NCBI GenBank assembly: GCA_948567375.1
Contig: OX419757.1
Span: 52,142,001 to 52,206,000 of the forward strand
Length of the DNA: 64,000 bases
Source of the DNA: Lunularia cruciata
Taxonomy: Eukaryota > Streptophyta > Marchantiopsida > Lunulariales > Lunulariaceae
Direction: 5' to 3'
The first letter of the stretch is position 1. Each line of letters starts with the position of its first letter. Made by a program: the position numbers and the translations under genes. The notes beneath the pieces were generated by a model. It was not told the origin of the DNA. It saw only the letters and a program-made list of their open reading frames with translations, and made no database searches. Positions 12,168 through 25,110 of the stretch are shown here, piece after piece.

Positions 12168-12544
12168 ATCAATATTAGAGTAGGAATGGGATGGATGGAA
12201 TCTATGGACTATAAAATTAATTTCACCCAAACCATTGAGATTTTTTTATCCATGTAGAACCAAAATAAGATTTCATACAATTCATCATGTCATGGTTTGG
12301 GTAGATCTCCAATGAACCATTTATCCTCTCATTTGTAACTTATGGGAAGTGGTGGACGTGTTGCATCTATGTGCTAACTTAGATAAATTGCAAGTAGATA
12401 TTTTTATTAACTAGTAGTCATGGTAGCAATGCCTAAACTTATCATTGCTATAATAACAAATTGAGCACCTTACTTGATTTTTGGAAGAGAGAGACCACTA
12501 AAAACAAGAGCACATGGGGAGAAGAGCTTTTCAAGAAAAATAAA

Positions 12545-13130
12545 ATAAAATTCAATTTCCAAAACCAAAGGTATTTGAAGGCAAGAATCTAATGAGTGCA
12601 ATAAAGAATTTTGTGTTTGATTGTGAATGTGATTTTGAAGTTACAGATCTTATGGATGAATAGAGATAAATTCTCTTGGCTTCAAGCCAATTAAATGAAG
12701 TGGAAAAACTATGGTGGCAATTTTGGATAGAGCAAGCTTAATGACTATTTGTTACTCCAACCTTGACATGAAAAGAATACAAAAGCTATAATTGGGAGAT
12801 TTTAAGCGTGAATTTTACACAAGTTGCATGAGATAGATTGGCAAAATTGAAATAGATTGGTACTATGAGGAGCTACATCACTAAGTTTCAAAAAACCATA
12901 ATGAAAATTAAAGAGATACTAAAAGGTGAAGTTTTGGATCCATTTGTGAGGGGTTTGAAACCATGCACTAATTTGGAAGTAACCATGTGGGAGCCCGAAC
13001 ACTTCGAAGAAGCACATGTAGTTGGCTGAGCATTTTATGTGCTTGGCTGCCACAACTTGGTCTCAACCTAGACCTTCAAAAAATCTATAAACACACTACA
13101 AATGGGTGGAGGAGCCGGTACAAATGAAGA
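12545..13130 (+). pseudogene. gag domain of element F
   Basis: One main frame, broken by stops, reads PKPKVFEGKNLMSAIKNFVF, then QLNEVEKLWWQFW and RLAKLKQIGTMRSYITKFQK, then LDPFVRGLKP. This is the retrotransposon gag family (PF03732-like) pattern of P-x-F-x-G, a paired Trp and a central helical segment ending in F-x-x-G-L. No CCHC knuckle is visible. The protein would form the virus-like particle core. Confidence 0.7.
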
Positions 13131-13964
13131 TTGATACCACCCAATAGAGATCACTTGGCATTATAGATAAAGAAAGATTGTGACAAAATGATGAGTGCTT
13201 TTAATATTGCTAAAATTAACATTAAATTGTCAAATTTCCAACAAGAAATGGTAGACCATAACCAAAATATAATTCTTTGAGCATGAGGATCAAGGAAACA
13301 AAGAATCCTAGTAGGAGATATTGAGCTATTTTTTAGGAACTTGATTTATTCTAATAGGATTAGAGGCTTAACTTATGCCAATTTGAAACAATTGCAAGTA
13401 TGATATCTCATTGTGTATGTAGAATTTTGGTTGATTGTGGAAATTATAAGAATTACTTGTCTATGCAATCAGTAAAGTAATTATGTATTCCTACTAAGTA
13501 AATATTTGATAATAGATTGATGATAGAAAATATTTTTCATTCTATATCTCATATCTTGTTATATTCATGAGAGAGAAAGAGTCCTTGTAGTGTATGAGGT
13601 TTGAAGTAGCTCCATTACACTGTGATGTTATTCTAGGTCTTCTTTGGCTTGAATGTCATAAGGTTTAATTTGATTGGACCCAATGATAAATTCAAGTATA
13701 ATACCAAGGTAAGAACTACTAATTAGGTTTTCTTGCACATCCAAGTAAAATACCTAAGAATAATAAATTCTAAGAGGAGAAGTTTATTAATATAGTAATT
13801 TTAGAGTAAGCTTTAGAGAAAGATATTCTTGTTTTTACAATGTAGATTAAACTTGTACAAAGGGACTTTGACAAGGATCAAAAGCCATTGGTTGATCAAA
13901 TAGTTTAGGAGTTTGCAAACATGTTTTGTATGATCTTCCAAAAGAATTACCCTCTAATTGAGGT

Positions 13965-15240
13965 ATGCTTTTCAAAATTAAACTATTTTTGGGTAGTACT
14001 CTAGTGAGAAGATCAATACATCAACTTTTCACCAAAGAAATTATACAAACTTCAAACAACATTGACCAAATTGTTGAAAAAGATTTACATACATCAAAGT
14101 ATACCTCCTTGGAGAGCACCTATGCTCTTTGTAGCAAACAAGGATGGAGTGCTTTGATTTTGTATTAAATACCATAGCATTAATAAATAAACCTTGAAAA
14201 ATACATTTCCTTTGCCTCAAATTGATAACTTCTTGGATCAATTAAGTGGAATACAATACTTCTCAAAGTTGGATCTTTGAAGTAGCTATTGACAGATTCA
14301 CATCAATAAGGAGGATGTGAAAAAGATTACCTTTTGCACAAGGTATGGACATTTGGAATGGAGAGTTTTACCTACGGGGCTCACTAATGCTCTAATAGTT
14401 TTCATGGATCAAATGCAGCAAGTGTTAGAGGGGTATTGGATCAACATGTGATAGTGTTCTTGGATTTTATTTTTTATTTACAATAAGATAGAGGTAGAAC
14501 AAAAGAACTGCATATGAGAAGTCCCAAGACAACTACATCAATGAAAGTCCTATTACAAGAAGTCCAAGTATGCCTTTTGGTAGAAGGAATTTACCTTCTT
14601 GAGTCCCAATGGAGTGGATCAAGGGAAGAGGAGAAAATCAAGGCCATTATTGATTGGCCTACTCTTAAGGATGCTACAAAATTTTTGGCATTTAGTTTAT
14701 TAATGAGTTTTTATCAATGAATCATCCACTATTTTGCTCATGAAGCCTCATTGTTGATTGATCTCTTTGGGAAGACATCAATCTTCAAGTGGATCACCAA
14801 GCAAGAAGAATCATTCAAGAAACTAAAGTATATGGTGTCTTCACAACCCATTCTCCAACCATATGATCCTCAACTACCTTGTGTGGATATTTTGATGCTT
14901 CTACTTTGCAATTGGAGCCATGGTGCAATAGGAATGTTTAGATGGATTGCATCTCATTAGCTTTGTATTTCAATGACTAAATGCAACAGAAAAGAATTAT
15001 TCTACTCAAGATTGAGAACAACTTGCAATGGTATATGCAAAAATATGTGGTGACATTACCACTCAAGGAACCAAATGATAATGTGAATTGATCATAAACA
15101 TTTGTTACAAACCTTAAACTTGTAACACATGAAGAATAGACATCACCAATGGGAGGAACAACCAATTTTCTTTTGATATCAAACTTGAGTACAAACCCAA
15201 AAATTTCTATGTCATTCTTGGTGCCTTGTCATGATGACTT
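13965..15240 (+). pseudogene. RT and RNase H remnant of element F
   Basis: Fragments include EKDLHTSKYTSLESTYALCS (RT start; canonical pattern K-G-x-I-x-x-S-x-S-P), a TRYGHLEWRVLP-type segment near 14,340, the loop after FLDF (14,460, in place of F-x-D-D), WPTLKDATKFLAFS (thumb) and the RNase H part with QEESFKKLKYMVSSQPILQP. The catalytic aspartates of the RT loop are partly lost. The copy ends in the RNase H to integrase linker with HHQWEEQ near 15,145. Confidence 0.75.
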
Positions 15241-16289
15241 GACTTGAAGATTCTTTCTACATATCCCCTAATAGCAGCAATCACCATGGTGTCAACAAAC
15301 TCAAAGGTATATACAAAGTTCAAGACTGCTCTATGGGTTGTATAAGCTCCTCCTCACTTCCTCTAACTATTATATTATCCTCACACTCTATCATCTAAGA
15401 TGGGATCCTCTAAAATAGTGATGATGATCTGTGCATAAATAGAAAAATTCAAATAAGGTTAACTATAAAAAAATCAAAGTATTTCAATAATGAAAATAAA
15501 TTTGAAAATTCATTTATTAAGTGGAGTAAAAGGTTTAAAAAAGTGATTGCATACATTTCAAATGTTTTCCTACTCTATACTCACTCACCTTCCACAACCT
15601 CATCATCCTTCTTCTCATGTATATGATAGAAGAAGTAATCTACCTGCTTTGTAAGGCTCGATTACACCTTATATTCACCCATGAATCCTCTCTCTAAGAA
15701 AATATATGTGAGAAACTATCCGCCCGCATCCACTTGAAGCAATGGCCATTTGGACGGTGTAAATGTCTCTATAAGACCACCGTCTTTGTTATAACATATG
15801 GCATTATCAACTCTACTCAATCATAATCCTTTATTCTAGACCTATAAATCTTGGTCTTGACATTGAGGATGATATGCACATGCACCAACTTGGACCTCTT
15901 AGAAGAGATGAAGACTCATCATATGGAAGAACAACCTCCATGTAAGAAATACAAATTTTTAGCAAGGTATCTCTTTGTTGTATTTTCATGTATTGGAGCC
16001 AAACCTCCACAAAATTTCTATCTATACATCTCCTTCTTTGACTCCTCCCCTTTGGAATTGCAAATGCCTCTTTGACAAGAAAATAAACGTCAAGGATCTC
16101 CTATATAAACTCTTTGTATGTGTATGTCCAAGTTCTAAGTCCTCACAAAATTTGTACACAAAGCACACTGCAAAAACAAAGAAAAACACATGAAATTCAA
16201 TCAACATACTAGAATAACAATGATAAAACACCAATGAAACATTAGAGTGCATTAGAAAATACTATATCTGATTGTATGCACTTGAGTGT
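15241..16289. other. Unassigned sequence between element F and repeat part Q
   Basis: No gene is supported. 15,600-16,050 is slightly richer in GC and CpG than its surroundings (CCGCCCGCATCCAC near 15,720), and short open frames at 15,851-16,193 overlap on several frames, which argues against coding. It is absent from the first copy of the repeat unit at the corresponding place, so it is part of the inserted material or a rearrangement. Confidence 0.3.
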
Positions 16290-17800
16290 GCTACAATTTG
16301 TGCTAACACATTGGCATGCATTGGACAGAGGTGCTTGGAACATCAGTCTATGCTAGGCTATGCTTGACTACACTTGAATGCAATGATGGGGATGTGCTTA
16401 GAGAACCAGACTATGCTAATATGTGCTAGGGAGATGGTCTCAAGACCCTTGTTTTTTGTTTGTCTAAGATGGTCTATACTACACAAAAATTCTTAAATCC
16501 ATAAAATCTAAATGGATGCACAGCAGTCTTCATAGGTGTGCAAGTGGTCTTTACTAATGTATACTTAGGTTTGTACTACAAAAATTTACAAAATCACTCA
16601 CATTTGGATGGGGACACTCTATGCCAATGATGACCTTGAATCTCATAGCATCAAAATTTACCTCCCACATGGACTCCATAGAATCTCTGGTTTTAGTTTT
16701 ATCCCTCTATCCTCACCTAATATAAGTCATAACATCAAGATTTACCTCCTATATGAACTCTATAGAATCTCTGATTTTAGTTTTATCTATCCATCCCCAC
16801 CTAATATAAGTCATATGACGGGGAATGGTATGAAACCAATCATCTAGCTCCTTCTTTTGTATCCGCTAAATTTTGCACATCCACCTCCCTAATACTTCTC
16901 AATTTTTTCTATCTCAATCCTTAAAATATGAAACTCAATCTTTGATATCTGAAATAATTCAATTTGCTCCCTTTCTCCCCTTGCTTTTTCTCTCTTGTGA
17001 ATGAAATCTTTTTTCTCTCTTCCAAATCTCTTTTCCTTCAAGATGAAATCTGATTTATCTCTCCCAATTCTCCTCTTTCACTTGAGAAATAAAATTATTT
17101 TCTCTCTCTAGATTTACTTGAAGGATTGAAGGTACTTGAAGGATTACTTCCTCTCTAGATTGAGAGGAAGTAAATCTTCAAGATTTACTTCCTCTCAAGA
17201 ATGAAATGACTTTTGAATTATGGAAAGTGACCCCTTATCCTTCTCTCCCATTCACTCCCAACATTAGATGTTTTTCAAGAATTGATGAAGACATTTGAAA
17301 GTTTGCAATAGAGGCTCCTAAAATGAAGCCCAATGGACCCGGCCTACCCCATTCAAACCCAATGCATCTCACACAATCCAAATGCACCCTAGATGACCGC
17401 AGAGCACTCCAAAAAACACCAAAAAAAATCCCAAAATAGACCACAACACATCCCAACACAGACTAGAGGACCCCGATGGAACTAAGGTAATAAATCAAGG
17501 AACGTACATACTATGTTCAAACTTCTCCATACATCCATACACACACATTTTAAATTGCAAACATAATTTTTTTTCATGTTGTGGAGAGAATTTTGATCAG
17601 GTTGTCTATTGAATACAATGTAATTTTACATCACATGTACTCTAGATTGCTTTGTGTTATATTCCTGGAAGATTTGTGTCCCATTTGTCTATAAAATACT
17701 TACCCTCTTCTAACCATATGCTAGATCTATAAATTATGCGCAAGACTAATATTTCTTAAGAGATAAGAATTTCTCTTTTGATTATTTACTTTTACTCTAA
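16290..17800. repeat. Second copy of repeat unit, part Q
   Basis: Aligns with 9,370-10,740 at an offset of about 6.94-7.06 kb: GGATGTGCTTAGAG at 9,451 and 16,390, CTCTATGCCAATGATGACCTT at 9,611 and 16,616, and the shared end TTAAGARATAAGAATT. It completes the split second P-Q unit and carries an extra 84-bp duplication. Confidence 0.7.
16651..16818. repeat. 84-bp tandem duplication, only in this copy of part Q
   Basis: 16,651-16,734 and 16,735-16,818 are adjacent copies (TCAAAATTTACCTCC and TCAAGATTTACCTCC, each followed by CTCTATAGAATCTCTG-like sequence and ending near AATATAAGTCAT). The first repeat unit (9,640-9,720) has a single copy, so the duplication occurred after the two units separated. 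Confidence 0.85.
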
Positions 17801-19400
17801 CTTAATGAATGTCATCTAGCTTTTAAAATTTCTGCATAATGTAGTTTTTTTTAGTACATGGGCTTGAGTAACACATTTTTAAAAGTCTTGCTGATCTTGA
17901 CTGAATGCTTATTTGAACAAGGGTACCACATGTCTCTTGATTGAATACTTTTTTGAACAAGGGTACCATATGTCTTATGGGACATATCCGGAGCTCAAAA
18001 TCAGGTATTGACTAGAATCAAAATAGTGACATGCTCATCCACTATTCAACTTTGATCAAAGTAAAGATTTCCTTAAAAATTTCATATAGTGACATACTGT
18101 ATACATTCTTGAGTATAAGAAACACTCTTTTTTGCAAACTAAATTTTCAAGCTCTTGAACCTTTAGTTTTGGAAAAATGAATTATACTCCACTTGTCATC
18201 ATAGAGCTTTTGACGATTTATTGAATAATATTATTTCTTGCTAAAATAAATTTCTCATCAATTGCTGGTCTTTGTGATAAAGAGAAGATTGATTCATTCA
18301 ATAATCCCATGTATCCAAAAATTCCTTTTGAGCAAATATATAGCAAATCTTTACTCTCTGACCTTCTTTGTCTGTCCACTTCACTTCCTTTTTGAAAATT
18401 CCTAGATGAAATTGATATCATAACTCTATTTGTAGAACGTATGATGTAACCTGTACTAATTCACCAAATATTCAACCCTCTTTCTTGGTAGATACACTCC
18501 ATTTCCATTGTGCACAAATCTATCAAGAGTTAATGCAAGTTTTATCCAAACAAAGATCCAATTTTTTCTTGAGATCCGTTTAAACATTGGATGCTCTTTT
18601 GTAAGACCCACTAATGCATGAAAGGAGGCAATCCCAATCTGTATGAGTTTTCTAGAAAATATAGAATTGAGGTCTTAAAAATATTTATGAACTAATTCTA
18701 TACGACACAAGGGATGTAAACTCTCATTTGCAAAAATATTTTGTTTGTAACAAAATCCTACTAACTTAATAAATGAACTTCCATATTTTTGTCTTTGACC
18801 TTAATAATAGAACTTGCTTATTGTTGTCATTGTCTCTACTTTATTCATCACTTCACCCTTTGTCATTAATTGCTTCTTGTATTGGAATTTCATCTTCAAT
18901 TGCTTTCTTCATAGAAATTTTTGTATTACTCCACATATACCTTATCATTTCTCTCATGAGTTGAGGGTGAGTATCAAATTGTAGTATGTCTGCAATTGAG
19001 AAGAAAATAAGATATGTTCACTTTTTGGAAAGAAATCCAGTGATTGAGAATTTGAATGCAAAGAAATATACGGGATTAGAAAGTTGGGGTAGTGATCAAA
19101 TGTGAGTGGAAAGAAATATGTGGGATTAGAAATGGAAAAGCGAGTTAGTGAAATGTCCTATTTGCTCAAGCAATGAGGATTTCATATAATGCAATATGTT
19201 ATTTTATCGAGCAACGAGAATTTCATGCAATGCACCAGGCAAGGAGGACCAAAATGAGAACAAATAACAAATGCACATTTCTTTAACTTAGATTCATCTT
19301 CGTTGATATTGCTATTTTAAAGTTATGGGTTCCCTATAACCTATAAAATTGCTATGGTTATAGCTATGGATCACCTTTCAGATACCACATAGCCTTTTTT
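17801..19400. other. AT-rich region, nothing identified
   Basis: No supported gene. Around 17,896-17,975 there is a 40-bp tandem duplication (TTTGAACAAGGGTACCACATG and TTTGAACAAGGGTACCATATG). Minus-strand frames between 18,220 and 18,640 look faintly protein-like (LLYICSKGIFGYMGLLNESI) but match no family I know. Confidence 0.3.
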
Positions 19401-22400
19401 AGGGGTACGAGGCCTTCACCATGAAAAAGAATTTCACGCTCCGTGAACTATCCATATAATTTCTAAAGTCTTCTCACTAAAAAAATTTCGGATTTCTATG
19501 GGTACCTAGAAAACGACAATTGAAACCACCCAATGTGCTCATCCACAAAGCCAAACTTAACGGGCGTAGCACTCTAAATACAGCTTCGCGTGTAAACATG
19601 AAGCTGTCAGACCCATATGAGGAGGAAAAGTGAAGAACTGCTGCGTATTTTGAAGCTCGGAAGAAAAGAACATAGTTTTATACCAGTTAAAATAGCATCC
19701 ATATAGGGCATTTCAAACAACTTTGTCTCCTTTACCACAAGTTAAAGAAGAAAGTTTGTGATGAAGTATCTTTGCAACAGGCAGGTAATTGGAACTCGGT
19801 CTAGGTCGCCGAGGATAATATCGAATATTTCTGCTTCTACGTTCCTTCGAAGTAGATCGACAAGGTACAACCAAACAAAGGGCGAACAAATGGGTAGGAC
19901 ATCAGAACCATGTGGTCCCAAAGACTTGCACAAGGGATGCACGCAGAAGGATGGGCGAACTTGTTTGGGTTTATACTAGCGGACTCTGTTTAGATGTACT
20001 CCTGCTTGTTCATTCAGGATTTGTACTCAGCGACATGTTAACCGTTTCTTAAAGTACTTCCATAGGTCACGAAATTCGTCTGCGCCTACCTAGCATCGAA
20101 GGGCAACTGTAGTCAACTGTAGTTGTAAATTGGCTTACAATTGCAACTCGTACCTATCCACTGATTCCCATCCTCGCACAATTTGCTCAGCATGTAGAAG
20201 GTTTAAAGGGAAAGCAGAAGCAGTGCAGAAATGTTAAGTTACGGCGGAGTTCCGTTTACTAATTCAATCTTACAACATTCGTTAAAGCCAAGTCAAAAGT
20301 CAGAAAAGCAAGAACGAATCTCACGTGAATACAGAGAAACCTGACTCATCTGCCGAAAGTGGAACAAGAGCACCGAAGTTGAACTGATGAAGGAACTGGA
20401 TTTGGCACCATGGATGACTGAATTCACGATGGCCCGCCTGTGGCCCTCCCCGTCAAACCTTATGTTGTGATGTAACGGTTTCCTGCTCCACATTCTCTTG
20501 TATTCATTCAGCACAGCTATCTGGTACCCAGCTTCCCGAGGGCTGGTCTTAGGACATGCTTGAATAAACGAGGGCTATGGTAGGATCAGACTCGACAATA
20601 ATAGGAGCAAAAGGCGCGAATCTCTTCAAAGTTTGACCACGCCTTTTAAAGACTGCTTAGTACTGCACCACTGATTGAAATGTTGAAATATGTGCTATAT
20701 TATAGAAGCCCACCATAGTTGTGTCTTCTACAAAAGACACAAATTAGTGGTAGAGAACAGTTTTCCCTTTTCAGAATTTCAGAATTTCAGAATGTAGTAG
20801 ATGCTTTTAAGCGAGTGGATGGAACCAACTCTTATAAAACATTGCAATCCTGTTTCATACAGAACATCCTTGAACACTATTGAAAGCTGGGTTTTTAATT
20901 TGTGAGAATTGTCTTCCCTATATCGACAACACAAGGCATCATGCAAACGTGATATCCTAAACTGGTCCAAAATATTCACTCCCTCTCCCAAGTCAAACAC
21001 CATCTTCTAGTTTATTCAGTTCCAATTCTGATCGGAATTTCGGTATGGAGTTCGCTCCAATGGAATTCCGATTGACCTTTTGTTCAGTTTAATAACTTTT
21101 GTTCGAAAACTACACGGCGACGCTGGCAAATCATCGGCAAGAGTGCGCGGGGTTGAACATCAATCATCGTCCGAATTTCAGACCGAATCTCTCCAAACAT
21201 GTGAAATTTCAATTGACCGTTCGTTTAACTTGCGTATTTTGCTTGCTGCTTCGGTCCATTTGCGAACTTGGCTGACATTTGTTAAGTTTGTGAAGTTCGC
21301 TTCATTTGCAATTTCGTGTGAGTATTTTGGTGAATATCCGTTCCATTTGCAAGTATCGGTGGATATTCGTTTGAATTGCAATTTCCGATTGCTATTTCGC
21401 TACACATTGTGAAATTCGATTGATATTCAGACTGAGATCGTTGGCAAATTCCCGGCGAACTTGGGCCAGGCATTTGTTGATATTTTACTCCATTCGCGGA
21501 TTCATTTGGATACATGGGGTTCAAGGAGATTATCATTCAGGTGACCACTGTCAGTGATACTTAGGGTACCTTTTACAACTAAGCCAAGCTCATCTTGAAG
21601 ACGACTCTGTTTCTGTAACAAGAATGGGTCAATCTGACCCTGCATCTAAAAAGAATCTCTATGCATATTGACAATCAGTAATTATTCTTTGGCTTCGATC
21701 GATTGATATTGCGGGTTGACGACTGGAAGCAAATGCACGGTGGAGTGCTGACAAGCTCTACATTTCGCAATTTGCGCAGCGAGGGATAGATTTAAATAGA
21801 TCGTGACTAGACGCCATAAGTCATGAGCTGAACTTAAAACATCATTCAAGACTTCCATTCAACAAGATTTCAATAAAGTCTCTTCTTCATATAAGGAGGC
21901 GCTGGAAATAGACTTATCGTTGCTCTCTGTTCCTTCTTCACAGGGCTTTTCCATCCCTATAATCCATGTGCGAGCTGTTGTCAAAAAGCCTTGAGTGATA
22001 TAGAATTCGAAGGGGCCCCAAGTGAAGAATGGCTGATTCGACCGGAATAAGTAAGAGCCATTAAAAAATTTCACACTTTGTTTATAGTATCTGGCGGGAT
22101 CAAAGAGATAGTTCACTCACAGTTCTGTTTACTTCCTGACCAAAATTGCGAATGACTGTCTATCAGTAGGCAATAATCGTTTAGCTTATGCAAAGAATTC
22201 TCGGATGTACTGTAGGTATGCACAAATCTTTTTCCCTTGGGTGTGAATGTAGTTAGGATAATGAATTAGCGCAGTTCTATCTCAACTCATGATTTAGGGA
22301 GTTCGGAACGCTAAAGATGGGATATATATTGGGAAGTCAAGCACCAGGGCCATCCCTGATCGAAGGTAGCTTACAATCGTGTAGGTGGGAGCGTGGCAAG

Positions 22401-23497
22401 TGGAGGACTGGAATAGAGTCTACATAGGTGATAAGTGACTCTATTTCAACCCTGGGGGTAAGTAACCGGAACATTTCTGACTTTCTTCTTCATCATATCT
22501 GCTCAAAGGTTGCTCGAAGGTCGATTCACAGAAGATTTCGTAATCTGATCTGTTCAAGTCTTGTGGAGTAAATAGACCAAGTAATGTAAATCATAATTTT
22601 GAAAGTTCCTGATGCGAAGAGACAAGTTATGTCCACATACTACGGTGCGCTCAAGAGTGCTCCTCAGAAAGTAGGGTGGAGAATAAATTCAACGGAAGAT
22701 TTTGAACTCGGAAGGTCAAAATGGTTTTGCTCTTGTTTAATTGTGCGCAGCAAGGAAAATTTATGTGTTGTTGAATTTGATAGAATACCCATTGACAGAG
22801 TGTTGATGAGAGTATCTCAATACTTTTCCAACCATGAATTTCCACTCTGTAACATTGATACGTCCAGAGTCGAGAGTTCGGACCATAGAATCACTAGGAG
22901 CACATATTGCTGACTTTGACTGCCTAATGTGATTATTAGATCTAACCCTCCCGTGGGCAGCATGAGATTTGTATTGCTAAAGTGCCAATAAACAGTTGTC
23001 ATCATTTGCTCTGTGTCTCATGATCCTGTCCTCTAACAGAAAAACTCCTGCTGATTCTCTATGAGTCTTTTTCAGATCAAGAACACGGTCTTTCTATGAA
23101 GGTTGTTTTTCTATGTTGTGCTAATTTGAACTGAGAATTAGTTTTGTGGTCGAAGTTTGGAATCTCATGAGGTTCCAAAGGCCATCGAGTTTTACTGATA
23201 GCAACTTAAGCAAAATTAGAGTTGCAAAGGGACGATTAGGAAGCTTTGGTAGATCCTCCTCTATTCCTCCCACAGACTCGTTGACAAGCTGAATATACGA
23301 GCTAGCTGAAGGACATCCCAATTTTTCTCGGATGTAGAGTGTAAAGCAAGGAGCGAAATCATACAATCACACCAAGTAGTTGCAGTCCTGTGCAGAATAT
23401 TCATTCTTGACCATTTGCAAGAAAGAACGACGCTTGGTACTATCTCTGTCTAAAATGGCAACCATGGGATGAGCTTCGAACAAGTTGCAGAATAGGA
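19401..23497. other. CpG-retaining, apparently low-copy region
   Basis: Composition changes here: CpG dinucleotides are frequent (GGTCTAGGTCGCCGAGG at 19,799, GCGACGCTGGC near 21,118) while the retroelement DNA on both sides is CpG-poor. No part of it repeats elsewhere in the window. Open frames of 60-110 codons exist on both strands (plus 19,758-19,979, 21,080-21,412, 22,599-22,913; minus 20,293-20,514, 21,859-22,116, 23,121-23,366), but none has a motif or family I recognise and several overlap. It could be promoter, intron or intergenic DNA of a host gene. Confidence 0.4.
21030..21440. repeat. Dispersed AATTTC/GAAATT motif cluster
   Basis: Within about 410 bp, AATTTC or its complement with adjacent CG or GATTGA recurs: GGAATTTCGG, GGAATTCCGATTGACC, GTGAAATTTCAATTGACC, GCAATTTCGTG, GCAATTTCCGATTGC and GTGAAATTCGATTGA. 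Spacing is irregular, so this is not a simple tandem repeat. It overlaps a 110-codon open frame (21,080-21,412), which I do not call as a gene because the motif explains much of its sequence. Confidence 0.4.
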
Positions 23498-24400
23498 GAT
23501 GGCGGCCAAAGACCAAGAAGATCAAGACGATCTTCGGCCCGCAGAATGTGCAAGTTTGGCATAAATGGAGCCGCATACCTCGAATCAAAAGAGAAGAAGA
23601 GACTCGAGTAGAAATAGAGAAGGAAGGAGAATAAGTTTCAAGAGGAGGTGGTTACCGAAGTTCAACGAGCCCCAATTCTTGACGGGGTACATTTTGTAAT
23701 TAACAGTATGGGGCTGGTTCTAAGATTTTTGCAGATGATCCTTCGCCAGTATCAAAAAGACTGGCTTGATGTGAAGGACTTCACTTCACTCGTACGTAGA
23801 TCGTACAAGAACAAATATACTATGAAGGCAAAGTAGGACAAATGGAACGAAGAGCTTGAGAAGAGCATAAACTTGAATATGAAGGAATGTAGGAAGGTGA
23901 ACATTTTGATGTGAGAGAACTAAGAACTACAAAATACTGTGTTGGTTGCTGACCAAAAGAACTTTAAAGAGGACAACCAAAGATTACAAAGAGACATAAG
24001 GACACTTTGGCTTGAGTGCAAGTAATAGCAACAACAGGCCTACTAAGAAGGTTTCCAAAGAAAGGAAGCAGAATTAGCAAGTGCCCGAGGAGAGTTGGAG
24101 GAAGACAAGGTAAAGATTGTTACCTTAGACTTGCAGATGGCCAGATTCAGGAAGGAAGTATCTGGTCAATTAGAAGCCATGCAAGAAGAGCTTAAGAAGG
24201 AGCAAGAAGACTAAGCAGCAGTCAAAGCAAAGATGATGGATGACATCACCACTGAGGTGAAAGGAGCATATAGCCATTAGAACAAAGAGATGATCAAGAT
24301 GACAAAGAATATGGAAGATCTTTGGGATCAGTTGGTGTCTATAGCCAAAGATGTAGCTCAAGGCTGAATAATGAAGACCAAGTTACACAAGCAGAAACTA
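23498..24400 (+). pseudogene. Coiled-coil ORF, copy 1 (paired with 38,918-39,800)
   Basis: Sequence homology to the second copy starts abruptly at 23,498 (AAAGACCAAGAAGATC). Conserved words are FVINSMG, then RFLQM and a QYQKDWLDVKDFTS segment (23,690-23,790), a long Glu/Lys/Gln-rich coiled coil, MQEELKKEQED (24,178), and KMTKNMEDLWDQLVSIAKDV (24,297-24,356). Several stops and shifts break the frame. This type of ORF is familiar from gymnosperm repeat-rich DNA and is probably an accessory or gag-like ORF of a retroelement. Its function is unknown. The 5' side is missing. Confidence 0.6.
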
Positions 24401-25110
24401 TAGGTATACAAACCTTGGAGGGGAAAACATACAAGGACTCAAAGATGGATCACTTAGCAATAAGACTTAGAGAACCAGTAGATAAGAAGTTTGCTGAGTC
24501 TTGTGACTCTTTAATTTTAGAAATTGTAGATTCCAAAAAGCAGATAAAACTTCTTCTTAAAGCGAATATGAAAGAAGGTAATCCCTTGTAGTTATGTTTT
24601 GAGTCAAGGATCCTTCACATACTTGTTCTTCTTAGTCATAGGTTCTTTGTAGTTGTAACCTTTGGAATAGGAAGAAGTCCAAAAACAACAAAGTAGACAT
24701 TCTCTTCAGGGAGGATCTAGTAGCTCTCCTAGTTACATATAAGACACCTAAGTAGTGTAAAAAAGATTAGGATAGGATAGATAAGGAATGTATAGTTAGG
24801 ATTAGACTTGGAAGATCCTCATATTTCCTCCACCAATGGATCCCTTTGTTTTTGAGTAGAAAATGCTATTTAAGGAGTTTTTATATTTGCATTTAAATAA
24901 TCATTAAGTCCTTTTCATACAAATAAAGTGAAAGGGCCAAAAGTTCTTTGTTGCTTTTGCTTAACCCAAGTAATTGAGTGTGTATGGTCAATATTACTTG
25001 TGGCTAGGGTTTGGGATCCTTGGTAGTCCTAAAGGAGTAAAGAAATACCTTGATAGGTCTTAAGTGAGTTATAGTGTTGAAAGTACAGCATAAGCAAAAG
25101 ACAAAGAACT
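24401..25110. other. LTR-like or 3'-flank sequence after the coiled-coil ORF
   Basis: No gene. Features are a short open frame (to 24,591), a GATTAGGATAGGATAGATAAGG run (24,765), a possible TATA (CTATTTAAGG, 24,870) and an AATAAAG signal (24,922), followed by a leader before gag-like sequence. Together these could be the promoter and poly(A) part of an LTR, but no partner copy with defined ends was found. Confidence 0.3.

Larger units (their letters stand above)
12168..15240 (+). mobile_element. Element F: degraded Ty3/gypsy interior, truncated after RNase H
   Basis: Order along the plus strand: a gag domain (12,545-13,130), protease-like remnants (about 13,400-13,670, including ILVDCGN in place of the usual D-S/T-G), RT (about 13,965-14,500), the RT thumb/connection (14,514-14,720) and RNase H (14,751-15,240). 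This is the Metaviridae gene order. Integrase and a 3' LTR are missing. Stops and shifts are dense, so the copy is old and dead. A minus-strand relative occupies 29,396-34,752. Confidence 0.8.

Noticed and set aside
18220-18640. Possible copia-type pol on the minus strand
   Set aside because: Words looked faintly protein-like, but no copia motif (Y-V-D-D, G-K-G zinc region or RNase H) could be found.
21080-21412. 110-codon plus-strand frame in the low-copy region
   Set aside because: No family resemblance, an overlapping frame of similar length on the other strand, and the sequence is dominated by the repeated AATTTC word. Kept only as part of the region description.
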